Shown here piece after piece: positions 1 to 7,306 of a DNA stretch of 20,384 bases. The position numbers and the translations under genes were made by a program. How positions within the stretch are numbered: the stretch's first letter is position 1; each line of letters begins with the position of its first letter. Origin of the DNA: DASUTW01 sp035513995 (lineage in GTDB: Bacteria; Actinomycetota; UBA4738; CALAEC01); assembly GCA_035513995.1 (NCBI GenBank), contig DATKBL010000100.1, positions 1 through 20,384 of the forward strand, written 5' to 3'. The notes under the pieces are model-generated. The model ran no database searches and was not told the origin of the DNA. It saw only the letters and a list, made by a program, of their open reading frames with translations.

Positions 1-392
1 GCGATGCGATCGAGGAAGACCATGCGGTCGGAGAACTCGGAGAGCGACTCGGAGACGAACAGGAGGTCGAGCATGCCCGAGGCCCCCATCTTGTAGGCCT
101 CGCTGGCCCGCTCGCCCAGGCGCGTCTGGAGCTTGTCCACCCTGCGCGCGGTCGCGTCGAGACGTTGGCGCGTGGCGTCGATCTCGTCCTCGGTCTGGAT
201 CAGCCGCCCGCGAGCCGCCTCGTACTCCGCGGTCGCGGCCTGGGCCTCGCCCTCGACCTTCGCCAGGCGAGCCCTCGCCTCGTCGAGCTTCTCTTCGGTG
301 TCCTGGGCGCCGACCGGCCCGGAGAGAAGGGCGGCGAGGAGGGCACTCACGAGCGCCATCGTCCCGATATGGGTGCTGATCCTGCGTCCCAA
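1..392 (-). CDS. Secreted coiled-coil cell-wall protein, CwlO/EnvC-like N-terminus (partial)
   Basis: The N-terminal ~130 residues are present and the rest lies beyond the left edge. Translation from a TTG at 392 gives a basic start (MGRRISTHIGT), a hydrophobic stretch and an AQD-type signal peptidase site near residue 30. About 70 Glu/Ala/Arg-rich residues of predicted coiled coil follow, then a segment reading YKMGASGMLDLLFVSESLSEFSDR. That pattern is typical of the coiled-coil region of PcsB/CwlO/EnvC-type peptidoglycan hydrolases and hydrolase regulators. The TTG is preferred over the ATG at 359 because a GGAGG ribosome site lies about 7 nt before it and because it adds the positive charges expected of a signal peptide. 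It is divergent from the LiaF-like operon, which also acts at the envelope. The C-terminal catalytic domain (NlpC/P60 or M23) cannot be seen, so the enzyme class is open. Confidence 0.72.
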   Translation of the reverse strand, partial: MGRRISTHIGTMALVSALLAALLSGPVGAQDTEEKLDEARARLAKVEGEAQAATAEYEAARGRLIQTEDEIDATRQRLDATARRVDKLQTRLGERASEAYKMGASGMLDLLFVSESLSEFSDRMVFLDRI

Positions 393-525
393 ACGGCTCC
401 TCCACCTGGTCGCCGCGGTCGGCCAAGGCCACCGGATACCCTATCAGCCGTACCGGGGGGCATCAAACAACAGGTCAAAGGGCCTGTGACCCCAGCCCCG
501 CTGGCATCCGGCGAGGGCCTACGAC

Positions 526-553
526 TATCATCCGGCCGGGAGGGAGGGTTCGC
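526..553 (+). promoter_or_regulatory. Promoter -10 and ribosome site of the LiaF/PspC operon
   Basis: A TATCAT box at 526-531 fits the actinobacterial TANNNT -10 element. A strong purine-rich ribosome site (GGGAGGGAGGG, about 538-548) lies 5 nt before the ATG at 554. No clear -35 was found. The rest of the 161-bp divergent gap (393-553) holds only a weak TAGGGT candidate -10 for the minus-strand gene (438-443). I saw no riboswitch signature there. Confidence 0.45.
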
Positions 554-1246
554 ATGGCACGCATCGCACCGGCCCGCTGGCTGCTCGGCCTGTTCCTGGT
601 GGCGCTCGGCCTTCTGTTCCTCCTCGACTCCACGGACGTGATCGAGGCCGAGGGCGTCTGGGGCCTGGCCTGGCCGCTGCTGCTCGTCTTCGTGGGGCTC
701 GCCATCCTGATCCGGGAGCGGGGGCGGAGCCTCGTGGGCCTCGTCGTGCTGCTCCTGGGCGCGGGGTTCTTCGCGCAGAACGCCGACTGGATCGAGGAGG
801 GCTGGATCGGCCGCTACTGGCCGGTGGTGATCATCGTCGCCGGCCTCGCCGTCCTCGTGGAGGCCGTCGGCTTCATGCGACCCAAGCGGTTCGCGCGCGC
901 GACCGGCGAGGCCGGCGACGAGGGCGCGTACACCGCGGTCCTCGGCGGCAGGAAGTCCCGTGTCACGAGCAAGAGCTGGCAGGGCGGGAGAGCGACGGCG
1001 ATCATGGGCGGGGTCGAGCTCGACCTGCGGGAGGCCGTGCCGGTCCCGGAGGGCGCCGTGCTCGACGTCACCGCGCTGATGGGAGGCGTGGAGGTCAAGG
1101 TGCCGCACGGATGGCGGGTGGAGATCCGTGGCACGCCGCTGCTCGGCGGCTTCGACGACAAGACCGACGGCGGCGCCGGTGAGGACGCGCCCCGGCTGGA
1201 GATCACCGGCACCGCGATCATGGGCGGGGTCGACGTCAAGCACTGA
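554..1246 (+). CDS. LiaF-like membrane protein (LiaI/LiaF hairpins plus C-terminal beta repeat domain)
   Basis: The protein has 230 residues. Residues ~8-50 and ~55-100 each form a two-helix membrane hairpin of the LiaI/LiaF type (DUF5668-like), giving about four membrane segments. After a basic linker (FMRPKRFAR) comes a cytoplasmic domain with a repeated LGG/MGG motif followed by short beta strands (AVLGG, AIMGGVELDL, ALMGGVEVKV, PLLGG, AIMGGVDVKH). This is the signature of the LiaF C-terminal family, which in Firmicutes inhibits the LiaRS cell-envelope stress kinase. Here no LiaRS-type kinase or regulator is adjacent, so the signalling partner is unknown. It is the first gene of a four-gene operon, with a strong ribosome site and 8 bp to the PspC gene. 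Family assignment is confident; role is inferred. Confidence 0.8.
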   Translation: MARIAPARWLLGLFLVALGLLFLLDSTDVIEAEGVWGLAWPLLLVFVGLAILIRERGRSLVGLVVLLLGAGFFAQNADWIEEGWIGRYWPVVIIVAGLAVLVEAVGFMRPKRFARATGEAGDEGAYTAVLGGRKSRVTSKSWQGGRATAIMGGVELDLREAVPVPEGAVLDVTALMGGVEVKVPHGWRVEIRGTPLLGGFDDKTDGGAGEDAPRLEITGTAIMGGVDVKH

Positions 1247-1254
1247 GGGAGAGG

Positions 1255-1641
1255 ATGGACGAGCGCCCGGAGCTTCGCCGGAGCCGCACCGATCGCATCC
1301 TCGGCGGCGTCGCCGCCGGCATCGCCCACTACTTCGGCATCGACCCGGTCCTGGTCCGCCTGAGCTTGGTCCTGCTCACGATCGCGGGCGGATCGGGTGT
1401 CCTGCTCTACCTGATCGCATGGCTGATCATCCCCGAGGAGACCGAGGGCGAGGTTCGGGCGCCGGCGAGGTCGGCGGGGCTCGACGCGGCGACCACGCGG
1501 CTCCTGCTCGGCGGCGCGCTGATCGCGATCGGTGGGATCATGCTGGCGTCGCGCTTCATCCCGTACTTCTCGCGGGTGTTCTGGCCGCTGGCCTTCATCG
1601 TGGCGGGGGCCGCCGTGATCATGGGAGCGGCGAAGCGATGA
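1255..1641 (+). CDS. PspC-domain membrane protein
   Basis: The protein has 128 residues. Residues ~7-62 are a clear PspC domain: a basic RSRTDRILGGVAAGIAHYFGIDPVLVR segment, then a membrane helix ending in LIAWLIIPEE. The linker is followed by a second hydrophobic hairpin (residues ~78-126) resembling the LiaI/LiaF hairpins of its neighbours. PspC proteins sense or transmit envelope stress; in actinobacteria the domain is often joined to, or next to, a two-component kinase, which is absent here. A GGGAGAGG-type ribosome site precedes the ATG. Its stop overlaps the next start (ATGA at 1638-1641), so the two genes are probably translationally coupled. It is longer than a minimal PspC protein because of the extra hairpin. 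Confidence 0.85.
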   Translation: MDERPELRRSRTDRILGGVAAGIAHYFGIDPVLVRLSLVLLTIAGGSGVLLYLIAWLIIPEETEGEVRAPARSAGLDAATTRLLLGGALIAIGGIMLASRFIPYFSRVFWPLAFIVAGAAVIMGAAKR

Positions 1642-2219
1642 GCGACGACCGCGGCGTCCACGTCGGCCGGTTGGTGCTGGGGGCGATCCTCCTGCTCATC
1701 GGCGCGGCGTGGCTGGTGGTGACCCTCGACCTGGTGGACCTCCCGATCCAGTCGGCGATGGCGGCCGGGCTGATCCTGATCGGCATCGTGATCCTGGTGG
1801 TGGGGCGACACGGCGGTCTCGTCACGCTGGGGGTGATCCTGACGGTCATGCTGGCGTTCATGTCACTGCTCGACGTGCCGTTCGAGGGCGGCGTGGGCGA
1901 GCGGACGTTCCGGCCCGCGAGCACGGCCGATCTCCGCCAGGAGTATCGGATGGCCATCGGGAGGTTGACGGTCGACCTCACCTCGATCGAGGGGACGACC
2001 ATCTCCGACGTCGAGATCTCACTGGGGATAGGGCAGGTGGTGGTGATCCTGCCCGATGAGGTGTCGGTGAGAGTGGAGGGCGACGCCGGGGCGGGTCAGG
2101 TGAAGATCCTCGGATCCGAGCAGAATGGGTTGGGGGTCGAGCACTCGATCACCGAGAACGACGCCGTCTTCGAGGTGCGGGTCGCGGTGGGGTTGGGACA
2201 GGTGGAGGTGCGGCGATGA
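1638..2219 (+). CDS. Second LiaF-like membrane protein with C-terminal beta domain
   Basis: The protein has 193 residues. The start at 1638 is chosen because its ATG overlaps the PspC stop (ATGA); an open frame continues upstream but there it only shadows the two preceding genes. Residues ~9-80 carry three to four hydrophobic segments of the LiaI/LiaF hairpin kind (GRLVLGAILLLIGAAW, MAAGLILIGIVILVVG, VTLGVILTVMLAFMSLL). Residues ~95-193 form a beta-rich domain with repeated amphipathic strands ending in VELPDEV-like and GLGQVEV-type motifs (IGRLTVDL, LGIGQVVVILP, GLGQVEVRR). This resembles LiaF C-terminal or DUF4097-like beta-helical domains. It appears to be a divergent paralogue of the first gene in the operon. 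Function is unknown beyond probable envelope-stress association. Confidence 0.7.
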   Translation: MSDDRGVHVGRLVLGAILLLIGAAWLVVTLDLVDLPIQSAMAAGLILIGIVILVVGRHGGLVTLGVILTVMLAFMSLLDVPFEGGVGERTFRPASTADLRQEYRMAIGRLTVDLTSIEGTTISDVEISLGIGQVVVILPDEVSVRVEGDAGAGQVKILGSEQNGLGVEHSITENDAVFEVRVAVGLGQVEVRR

Positions 2220-2497
2220 GGCGCGAGGGTCTCGGGATCGGCATCTTCTTCCTCGCCGCGGGGGTGCTGTTCCTGCTCGATGCGCTCGAGACGCTCGACC
2301 TCAGAGCTGAGTTCCTGCTGCCGCTGCTCCTGATCGGCTTCGGGATCGCGCTGATCGCCGGGGGCAGGGAGCCGGCCCCGGCCCCCGAGCCCGCTCACGA
2401 GCACGAGCCGGAGACGACGGAGCGCGTCCTCCCGCCCCCTCCCCCGCCCACCGAGGGGCCGGAAGAGGACCGCGACGGTGACGTCGAGGAGCCCTGA
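2216..2497 (+). CDS. Short LiaI/LiaF-type hairpin membrane protein with acidic, Pro-rich tail
   Basis: The protein has 93 residues. The ATG overlaps the stop of the previous gene (ATGA at 2216-2219). Residues ~6-48 form one two-helix hairpin (GIGIFFLAAGVLFLLDALETLDL, then LLPLLLIGFGIALIAGG), closely resembling the first hairpin of the LiaF-like protein at 554. The remaining half is a low-complexity tail rich in Pro, Glu and Asp with one run of six prolines, probably disordered and cytoplasmic. It is the last gene of the operon, and its stop codon lies in the loop of a perfect hairpin. No enzymatic motif is present. A scaffold or small-partner role is inference. Confidence 0.65.
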   Translation: MRREGLGIGIFFLAAGVLFLLDALETLDLRAEFLLPLLLIGFGIALIAGGREPAPAPEPAHEHEPETTERVLPPPPPPTEGPEEDRDGDVEEP

Positions 2498-2505
2498 GGC
2501 TCCTC
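2486..2505. terminator. Hairpin between convergent operons, probable bidirectional terminator
   Basis: GAGGAGCC (2486-2493), a CTGA loop, then GGCTCCTC (2498-2505) form a perfect 8-bp stem. The loop contains the stop of the plus-strand operon, and the distal arm contains the first two bases of the sat stop. No T-tract follows on either strand, so a Rho-independent role is plausible but not certain; GC-rich actinobacterial terminators often lack one. Confidence 0.5.
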
Positions 2506-3661
2506 ACTCCTCGCGCATCGCCTCGATCAGCACGTCGGCCACCTCGGGACGGCTGAACTCCATCGGCGGCCGCTCGCCGGCCCGCAGCATCTCTCGGACC
2601 TTCGTGCCGGAGAGAGAGATCCGGTCGTCGTCGCCGTGGGGGCAGATCTTCGTGGAGGCCATCCCCTCGCATCTCTGGCACCAGAAGGCGTGCTCGAAGA
2701 AGAGCGGCGTGATGCCGAAGTCGGACTCCTCGAACTCGTCGAAGATCCGCTGCGCGTCGTAGCTCCCGTAGAAGTCGCCGACACCCGCGTGGTCGCGGCC
2801 CACGATGAAGTGGGTGCACCCGTAGTTCTTCCGGACCATCGCGTGGAAGATCGCCTCCTTCGGCCCCGCGTAGCGCATCGCGGCCGGGAAGATCGACAGC
2901 AGCACCCGGTCCTTGGGGTAGTAGCTCTCGAGGAGCACGAGGTAGCAGCGCATCCGCACGTCGGCGGGGATGTCGTCGGACTTCGTCTCGCCCATCAGCG
3001 GGTGCAGCAGGAGGCCGTCGGTGACCTCGAGGGCGCACTTCTGGATGTACTCGTGGGCGCGGTGCACCGGGTTCCTGGTCTGGAACCCGACCACGCGCCT
3101 CCAGCCGCGCTCGGCGAAGGCCTCGCGGGTCTCGGCCGGGGTCCGGCGGTGCTCCTTGAAGGTGTCGTGCGTCGGGACCCTCAGCACCTCCAGGCGGCCG
3201 CCGAGCACCCAGTCGCCGGCCTTCCGGAGGGCGGCCACGCCGGGATGGGCCTCGTCAGTGGTGCCGAACGCCGACTGCGCCTCGATCTCGCGATCTCGGC
3301 GGAAGGTCTCGGCGACGTCGAGGATCGCGTGGGTCTCGCCGTCGATCGTCAAGGCGACCCGGTCGCTCCGCCCCACGCGCTTCAGCCCCACCTCATCCAC
3401 CGAGAGCGTGATCGGGAGGCTCCAGACGAGGCCGTTCTCGAGGCGCATCTCGTGGAGGACCGACCGGTAGTCCTTCTCGCTCATGAAGCCGGTCAGGGGG
3501 GACATCGCGCCGACGGCGAGCATCTCGAGGTCGGCGATCTCGCGCGGCCCCAGCTCGACCTTGGGCAGGTGCACGGCCTCGTCGGCGGCCTTGGCCGCGG
3601 CGGTCTCGTCGAGCACGAGGTCCACCAGCTCGCCGCCGTGGGGTTCGATCATCTCGGTCAT
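2504..3661 (-). CDS. sat: Sulfate adenylyltransferase (ATP sulfurylase)
   Basis: The protein has 385 residues, the normal size for the monofunctional Sat family. It makes adenosine 5'-phosphosulfate (APS) and pyrophosphate from ATP and sulfate. Visible motifs are MSPLTGFM near residue 53, the nucleotide-binding QTRNPVHRAHE at ~194-204, HPLMGETKSDDIP at ~220-232 and GRDHAGVG at ~288-295. Cys328, Cys331, Cys340 and His342 make a C-x2-C-x8-C-x-H cluster like the zinc site of the Thermus enzyme. There is no C-terminal APS kinase domain. The ATG at 3661 has GAGGAG at 3665-3670 just upstream. It is divergent from cysH across 58 bp, and together they carry sulfate to sulfite through APS. No sulfite reductase or sulfate transporter is in the window. 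Confidence 0.95.
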   Translation of the reverse strand: MTEMIEPHGGELVDLVLDETAAAKAADEAVHLPKVELGPREIADLEMLAVGAMSPLTGFMSEKDYRSVLHEMRLENGLVWSLPITLSVDEVGLKRVGRSDRVALTIDGETHAILDVAETFRRDREIEAQSAFGTTDEAHPGVAALRKAGDWVLGGRLEVLRVPTHDTFKEHRRTPAETREAFAERGWRRVVGFQTRNPVHRAHEYIQKCALEVTDGLLLHPLMGETKSDDIPADVRMRCYLVLLESYYPKDRVLLSIFPAAMRYAGPKEAIFHAMVRKNYGCTHFIVGRDHAGVGDFYGSYDAQRIFDEFEESDFGITPLFFEHAFWCQRCEGMASTKICPHGDDDRISLSGTKVREMLRAGERPPMEFSRPEVADVLIEAMREE

Positions 3662-3693
3662 GGGCTCCTCTGGATCGGGTCGGGGTCGGCCCG

Positions 3694-3712
3694 AGGATAG
3701 CAGTCCTATACT
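3694..3712. promoter_or_regulatory. Back-to-back promoters of sat and cysH
   Basis: TATACT at 3707-3712 lies exactly 7 nt before the cysH GTG (3720), a leaderless arrangement. On the minus strand TATCCT (3699 to 3694) lies about 32 nt before the sat ATG, leaving room for its ribosome site. The two -10 boxes are only 7 bp apart, so each promoter's -35 region covers the other's core. AGGA and TCCT arms flank a 6-bp spacer between them (3694-3707). No -35 was recognised. Confidence 0.5.
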
Positions 3713-3719
3713 TGGCCCC

Positions 3720-4463
3720 GTGCCTCCCCTCACCGCCGAGCTCCCGGCCCTCAACCACCGCTTCGAGGGCGCCGACCCCGCCGAGATCGTGGCCTGGGCT
3801 CTCGACGTCGCCGAGCGGCCCGCGGTGGCATCGTCCTTCCAGATCGAGAGCACGGTCGTGATCCACCTGGCGACGCGCGTCCGCCCGGACGTGCCCGTCC
3901 TGTTCCTCGAGACCGGCTTCCACTTCCGCGAGACCCTCGAGTTCAAGGAGCGGCTGACCCGCCTGCTCGGGCTGCGCGTCGTGGACCTCCGCGGCGAGAC
4001 GACGCCGGAGGAACAGGCGGCGGTCCACGGCCCCCGGCTGTACGAGCGAGACCCCGCCCGGTGCTGCGAGCTGAACAAGGTGTTCCCGCTCGACCGCGCC
4101 CTTGCCGGCTACGACCTCTGGATGACCGGCCTCCGACGCGGCTCGGCCTCGACCCGCGTCCGCGTCCCCGCGGTCGAGGGGCACCGGACGACCGGAGGCC
4201 ACGAGCTGCTGAAGGTGAACCCCGTCGCGGGATGGACCCACGAGCGGGCGCGGGCATACCTGGAGGAGCACGGGCTCCCCCGCCACCCTCTCTACGACCT
4301 CGGGTACGCCTCGATCGGATGCGCGCCCTGCACGCGGGGGCTGTTCCCCGGCGAGGACGAGCGGGCGGGGCGATGGGCGGGGGTGGACAAGGTCGAGTGC
4401 GGCATCCACCTCCCGGCGGCGGAGGCTACACCTTCTCCTTATCCTTCACATCCTCCCGCGTGA
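3720..4463 (+). CDS. cysH: Assimilatory APS reductase (iron-sulfur type, CysH family)
   Basis: The protein has 247 residues. It reduces adenylyl sulfate to sulfite and AMP using thioredoxin-type electrons. Key features are the PP-loop-like fold start (SSFQIESTVVIHLA, ~38-51), FLETGFHF at ~62-69, RDPARCCELNKVFPL with Cys115-Cys116, SIGCAPCTR with Cys201 and Cys204, and the catalytic ECGIH with Cys227. The paired CC and CxxC motifs are those of the 4Fe-4S APS-specific branch, as opposed to PAPS reductases without them. This fits the absence of APS kinase nearby. The GTG at 3720 is chosen because a TATACT -10 box lies 7 nt upstream and no ribosome site exists, suggesting a leaderless mRNA. Its last 38 bp overlap the convergent AI-2E-type gene. 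Confidence 0.93.
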   Translation: MPPLTAELPALNHRFEGADPAEIVAWALDVAERPAVASSFQIESTVVIHLATRVRPDVPVLFLETGFHFRETLEFKERLTRLLGLRVVDLRGETTPEEQAAVHGPRLYERDPARCCELNKVFPLDRALAGYDLWMTGLRRGSASTRVRVPAVEGHRTTGGHELLKVNPVAGWTHERARAYLEEHGLPRHPLYDLGYASIGCAPCTRGLFPGEDERAGRWAGVDKVECGIHLPAAEATPSPYPSHPPA

Positions 4464-5553
4464 GGTCGTCCTCGATCACCTCGTAGCGCTCCACGTAGGC
4501 ACTAGCCGCGCCCTGGATCGTGGCCGCGATGGGGAGGGCGAGGAAGGCCCAGGTCACGCCCCCTAGCATGCCGCCGCCCAGGGCCGCCGAGAACGCCACC
4601 GCGGGGTGCAGCTCCATCGTTCGAGCGCTGATCCTGGGGGCCAGGAAGAGGTTCTCGACCTGTTGGTAGAGGATCACCCAGATCAGCACGACGAGCGTCC
4701 GACCCGGCCCCACGCTCGCCAGCGCCACGAGGAGGGGGACGGCGGCGCCCACATACGTGCCGACGATCGGGATGAAGGTGGAGATCACCGCGCTGAAGAG
4801 CGCGAGCGCAGGGGCCCCGGGGACGTCGAGGAAGAAGAGGACCGCGAAGAAGAGGACGCCGTTGATCAGCGCCAGCAGCAGGCGCGAGTAGAAGTACCCG
4901 CCGGTCTTCTCGATCGCGGTGCCCCACACGAAGAGCACGTCGTCCTGCTTGTCGCGGGGCAGGAGCGAGCAGACGCCCCGCCGCACCTTCGGCCCCTCCG
5001 CCACGAGGTAGAAGAGGAAGAAGCCGATCGTGAAGACCTGGAACAGGAGGCCGAGCGCGGCCCCGCCGGCGCCGATGACGTTGCCGGCGATGTCCCCGGC
5101 GAAGGATTGGAGGGAGCTCTCCGCCGAGAAGATCTCTCGGCGGAGATCCTCGGTCGAGACCTGCACCCCGAACCAGTCCTCGGTCAGCCTGCTGACCTGA
5201 TCGAGCCACTCCGGGAGGTTCCGGACGACGGCGATCACCCCCTCCACGATGAAGGGCACCATCAGCGCGATCGTCAGCAGGCCGAGCAGGGCGAACGCGA
5301 GGAAGATCAGCCCCGTCGCCACCCCTCGGCGCATCCCCCGCCCGGCGAGCCAGTTCACGGCGGGCTCCAGCGCGAACGAGAGGAACAGCGCGATCAGAAC
5401 CCAGAACAGGAGCTGGTTCACGCGAGAGAGGAACGCCCACGCCAAGTACGCCAGCGCGAGCGCGACGATCGTCCACAGGATGAGGCGCTTGGCCCACGCC
5501 GGAGGCCTGGGGTCCTCCCAATGCTCGGGGCGTTTCTTCTTCCGCTCAGCCAA
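4426..5553 (-). CDS. AI-2E family (UPF0118/PerM-like) membrane transporter
   Basis: The protein has 375 residues. It starts with a short charged tail (AERKKKRPEHWEDP), then membrane pairs at ~25-75, a long helix pair at ~78-110, an extra-membrane helical region (~115-165), and a final group of four to five helices. Typical family features are LDQVSRL, FFLFYLVAEGP, VPGAPALALFSAVISTFIPIVGTYVGA and YQQVENLFLAPRI. Family members have been linked to autoinducer-2 export or ion transport, but substrates are mostly unproven. The TTG at 5553 overlaps the stop of the preceding gene by 8 nt and begins before the charged tail. No better start exists before the frame enters the upstream gene, and the ribosome site is weak, so coupling is likely. 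It is the last gene of the six-gene minus-strand cluster. Confidence 0.88.
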   Translation of the reverse strand: MAERKKKRPEHWEDPRPPAWAKRLILWTIVALALAYLAWAFLSRVNQLLFWVLIALFLSFALEPAVNWLAGRGMRRGVATGLIFLAFALLGLLTIALMVPFIVEGVIAVVRNLPEWLDQVSRLTEDWFGVQVSTEDLRREIFSAESSLQSFAGDIAGNVIGAGGAALGLLFQVFTIGFFLFYLVAEGPKVRRGVCSLLPRDKQDDVLFVWGTAIEKTGGYFYSRLLLALINGVLFFAVLFFLDVPGAPALALFSAVISTFIPIVGTYVGAAVPLLVALASVGPGRTLVVLIWVILYQQVENLFLAPRISARTMELHPAVAFSAALGGGMLGGVTWAFLALPIAATIQGAASAYVERYEVIEDDLTREDVKDKEKV

Positions 5554-6274
5554 GGTCGAGGACAGTATCGTCCAGGTTCGCGCGGAGAGCGAGGACCGCC
5601 TCGCGCACCCGGACGTCCTCGTAGGTGAGCCCCGGGAAGAGCGGCGGCAACTCGAGGCCGAACGCCAGCGCCGCGGGAGGGACGCCGAAGGCACCGTCCA
5701 CACTCACCTCCCCCGGATCGAAGACCAGCGTCGTGCCCTCGAGGTCCAGCGTCCCCACGGTGGTGGCGGTGGCCTCCTCGCCCCCGGCCTCGATCCGTGC
5801 CGTGGCCCGCACCTGCGGCCCCATCAGCTCCAAGGTCACCGGGGCCCCCTGGTCGCGGAGGAGCGCGTTCAGCGTGGGCTCGTTGATCTCGACCGTGGCC
5901 GCGCCGCGGCGCACCCGCACCGACCCCGGCCGTCCCGCGATCACGTCCGCCCTGTCGAAGGCCACGTTCCGAAGGCCGATCGTCACCTCGTCGAGATGGA
6001 GCCCCTGGACGCGCAGGTCGCGGAGCGTCACGTCCACATCCTCGAACTCGCCGCGCGCGAACTCGACGAGGAACGGGAACCCGCCGACGTCGAGGTCGGG
6101 CCGCGTCTCGAGGGCCAGCGTCTCCTGGATCCGATCCTCGAGCCATCGCTCCGCCACGAACCGGGCGCCGAGGTCCACCGCCACCGCGAGCAGCACCAGC
6201 ACGAGCAGCGTGACCACGATCGCCCGGCCGGGCCCGCGCGGCGAGGGCACGTCCCTGCGGACCGAGCGAACCAC
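5546..6274 (-). CDS. LmeA-like (DUF2993) phospholipid-binding family protein
   Basis: The protein has 242 residues. It has a basic N-terminus, one membrane segment or uncleaved signal (~17-36, AIVVTLLVLVLLAVAVDLGA) and then an exported beta-rich domain. The pattern VGGFPFLVEFARGEFEDVDVTLRDL is characteristic of DUF2993/LmeA, where a GFPFL motif is followed by alternating strands. LmeA in mycobacteria is a periplasmic phospholipid-binding protein involved in lipomannan elongation; whether this organism makes such lipids is unknown. The GTG at 6274 shares one base with the stop of the upstream gene (TAGTG), indicating coupling, and no other start fits the domain better. Confidence 0.8.
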   Translation of the reverse strand: MVRSVRRDVPSPRGPGRAIVVTLLVLVLLAVAVDLGARFVAERWLEDRIQETLALETRPDLDVGGFPFLVEFARGEFEDVDVTLRDLRVQGLHLDEVTIGLRNVAFDRADVIAGRPGSVRVRRGAATVEINEPTLNALLRDQGAPVTLELMGPQVRATARIEAGGEEATATTVGTLDLEGTTLVFDPGEVSVDGAFGVPPAALAFGLELPPLFPGLTYEDVRVREAVLALRANLDDTVLDLG

Positions 6275-6669
6275 TAGCCGCCGGTGACGTTGACCCGGAC
6301 CGGGCGGATCCGGTAGATCACCCGAACCATCCCCGGCGTCAGCCTCGGATAGGGGGTCACGCCGTCGTACTTCTCCGAGAGGAAGTCGATGTGCTCGACG
6401 GCGCCCTCTTCGATGGCCTCGAGGACCTCCCCCTGCACCGAGGCCCGGACGTAGGGGTCCTTCGCGTCGGTGATCGACAGCGCCACCCGCGGATCCCTCG
6501 ACATGTTGCGGTCCTTCACCCGGCCCCGCGACGTGTTCACCTCGATCAGCCCGTCGCGCGCGTGCACCCACACAGGGGAGACCTGGGGCGAGCCGTCGGG
6601 GTTGACGGTCGCCAGGTGCGCGAAGTTCGGTCCCTCGAACAGCTCGAGCGCCTTGCCTTCCAGGGCCAT
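6274..6669 (-). CDS. PPOX-class (probably F420-dependent) oxidoreductase
   Basis: The protein has 131 residues, typical of the small flavin/deazaflavin oxidoreductase split-barrel family (pyridoxamine 5'-phosphate oxidase fold). The diagnostic start FAHLATVNPDGSPQVSPVWV (~16-35) is followed by IEVNTSRGRVKDRNMSRDPRVALSI, the usual cofactor-phosphate-binding basic region. Members of this group in actinobacteria (for example Rv1155-like proteins) bind F420, and an LLM protein elsewhere in the window also belongs to a family that often uses F420. The exact substrate cannot be told. The ATG at 6669 has AAGGAG 6 nt upstream. It lies 22 bp after ogt and overlaps the next gene by one base. Confidence 0.85.
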   Translation of the reverse strand: MALEGKALELFEGPNFAHLATVNPDGSPQVSPVWVHARDGLIEVNTSRGRVKDRNMSRDPRVALSITDAKDPYVRASVQGEVLEAIEEGAVEHIDFLSEKYDGVTPYPRLTPGMVRVIYRIRPVRVNVTGG

Positions 6670-6691
6670 GCCGGCTCCTTCCTCGGGTCGG

Positions 6692-7306
6692 TCACCCCGA
6701 AGGGTACCCGCTCTCGCCGAGCACACCCTCGAGCCGGAGGAGGAACTCCTTGCGATCAAGGCCCCCGGTGTAGCCGCCGAGCCCGCCGCTCGCGTGGATC
6801 ACCCGGTGGCACGGGACGACGATGGGGATCGGGTTGGAGCCGAGTGCGTTCCCGGCCGCCCGCGAGCCGCGCGGGCTCCCCGCCTTCGAGGCCACCTCGG
6901 TGTAGGTCAGCGTCCGGCCGAACGGGATCCGGGAGGTCGCCCGCAGCACCTTCCTCGTGAACTCGCCCCGGACCAGAGAGAGGTCCACCGACAGGTCGAA
7001 GGAGTCCCGCCTCCCCGCGAAGTAGTCGTCGAGCTCGCGGCGGGCCTCGTCGAGCTTGGAAGGGGCCTCGAGGATCCGCGGCGTCAGCCGCTCCGCGAGC
7101 TCCTCGACCACGTCGACCTCTCCCGGATAGGCGAGGCGCACGATCCCTCGCCGCGTCGCGGCCACGACGAGCGGGCCGAAGGGGGAGTCCACGCCCGCGT
7201 AGGCGACCACGCCGTCCACCTCGTCCCAGGCACGCTCCGCGATCCGCTCGATCGCCCCCTGGGGCATCCCGCCGACCCCGCGCAGCCTTCTCTCCAGATC
7301 CCTCAT
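6692..7306 (-). CDS. ogt: Methylated-DNA-[protein]-cysteine S-methyltransferase with N-terminal extension
   Basis: The protein has 204 residues. It removes alkyl groups from O6-alkylguanine in DNA by irreversible transfer to a cysteine. The acceptor motif is PIVVPCHRVI with Cys166, followed by the GLGGYTGGLDRKEFLL segment. The winged-helix DNA-binding part (IPFGRTLTYTEVASKAGSPRGSRAAGNA, ~127-154) and the ribonuclease-like N-domain (~34-110) are complete. About 33 extra helical residues precede that domain. The ATG at 7306 overlaps the sigma factor stop (ATGA) and has GGGAGG 7 nt upstream; a GTG at 7312 is too close to that site. Coupling to a sigma factor suggests co-expression with a stress regulon. 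Confidence 0.93.
   Translation of the reverse strand: MRDLERRLRGVGGMPQGAIERIAERAWDEVDGVVAYAGVDSPFGPLVVAATRRGIVRLAYPGEVDVVEELAERLTPRILEAPSKLDEARRELDDYFAGRRDSFDLSVDLSLVRGEFTRKVLRATSRIPFGRTLTYTEVASKAGSPRGSRAAGNALGSNPIPIVVPCHRVIHASGGLGGYTGGLDRKEFLLRLEGVLGESGYPSG

Noticed and set aside
357..359. ATG at 359 as start of the left-edge coiled-coil protein
   Set aside because: It would remove the basic n-region of the signal peptide and has no ribosome site; the TTG at 392 has GGAGG at good spacing.
393..553. c-di-AMP (ydaO-type) riboswitch upstream of the cell-wall gene
   Set aside because: Such riboswitches often precede cell-wall hydrolase genes, but none of the conserved blocks was recognised and the divergent gap is short.
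2504..3661. Sat as a bifunctional ATP sulfurylase / APS kinase
   Set aside because: The frame ends at 385 residues with no P-loop kinase domain, and the neighbouring reductase is of the APS-using iron-sulfur type.
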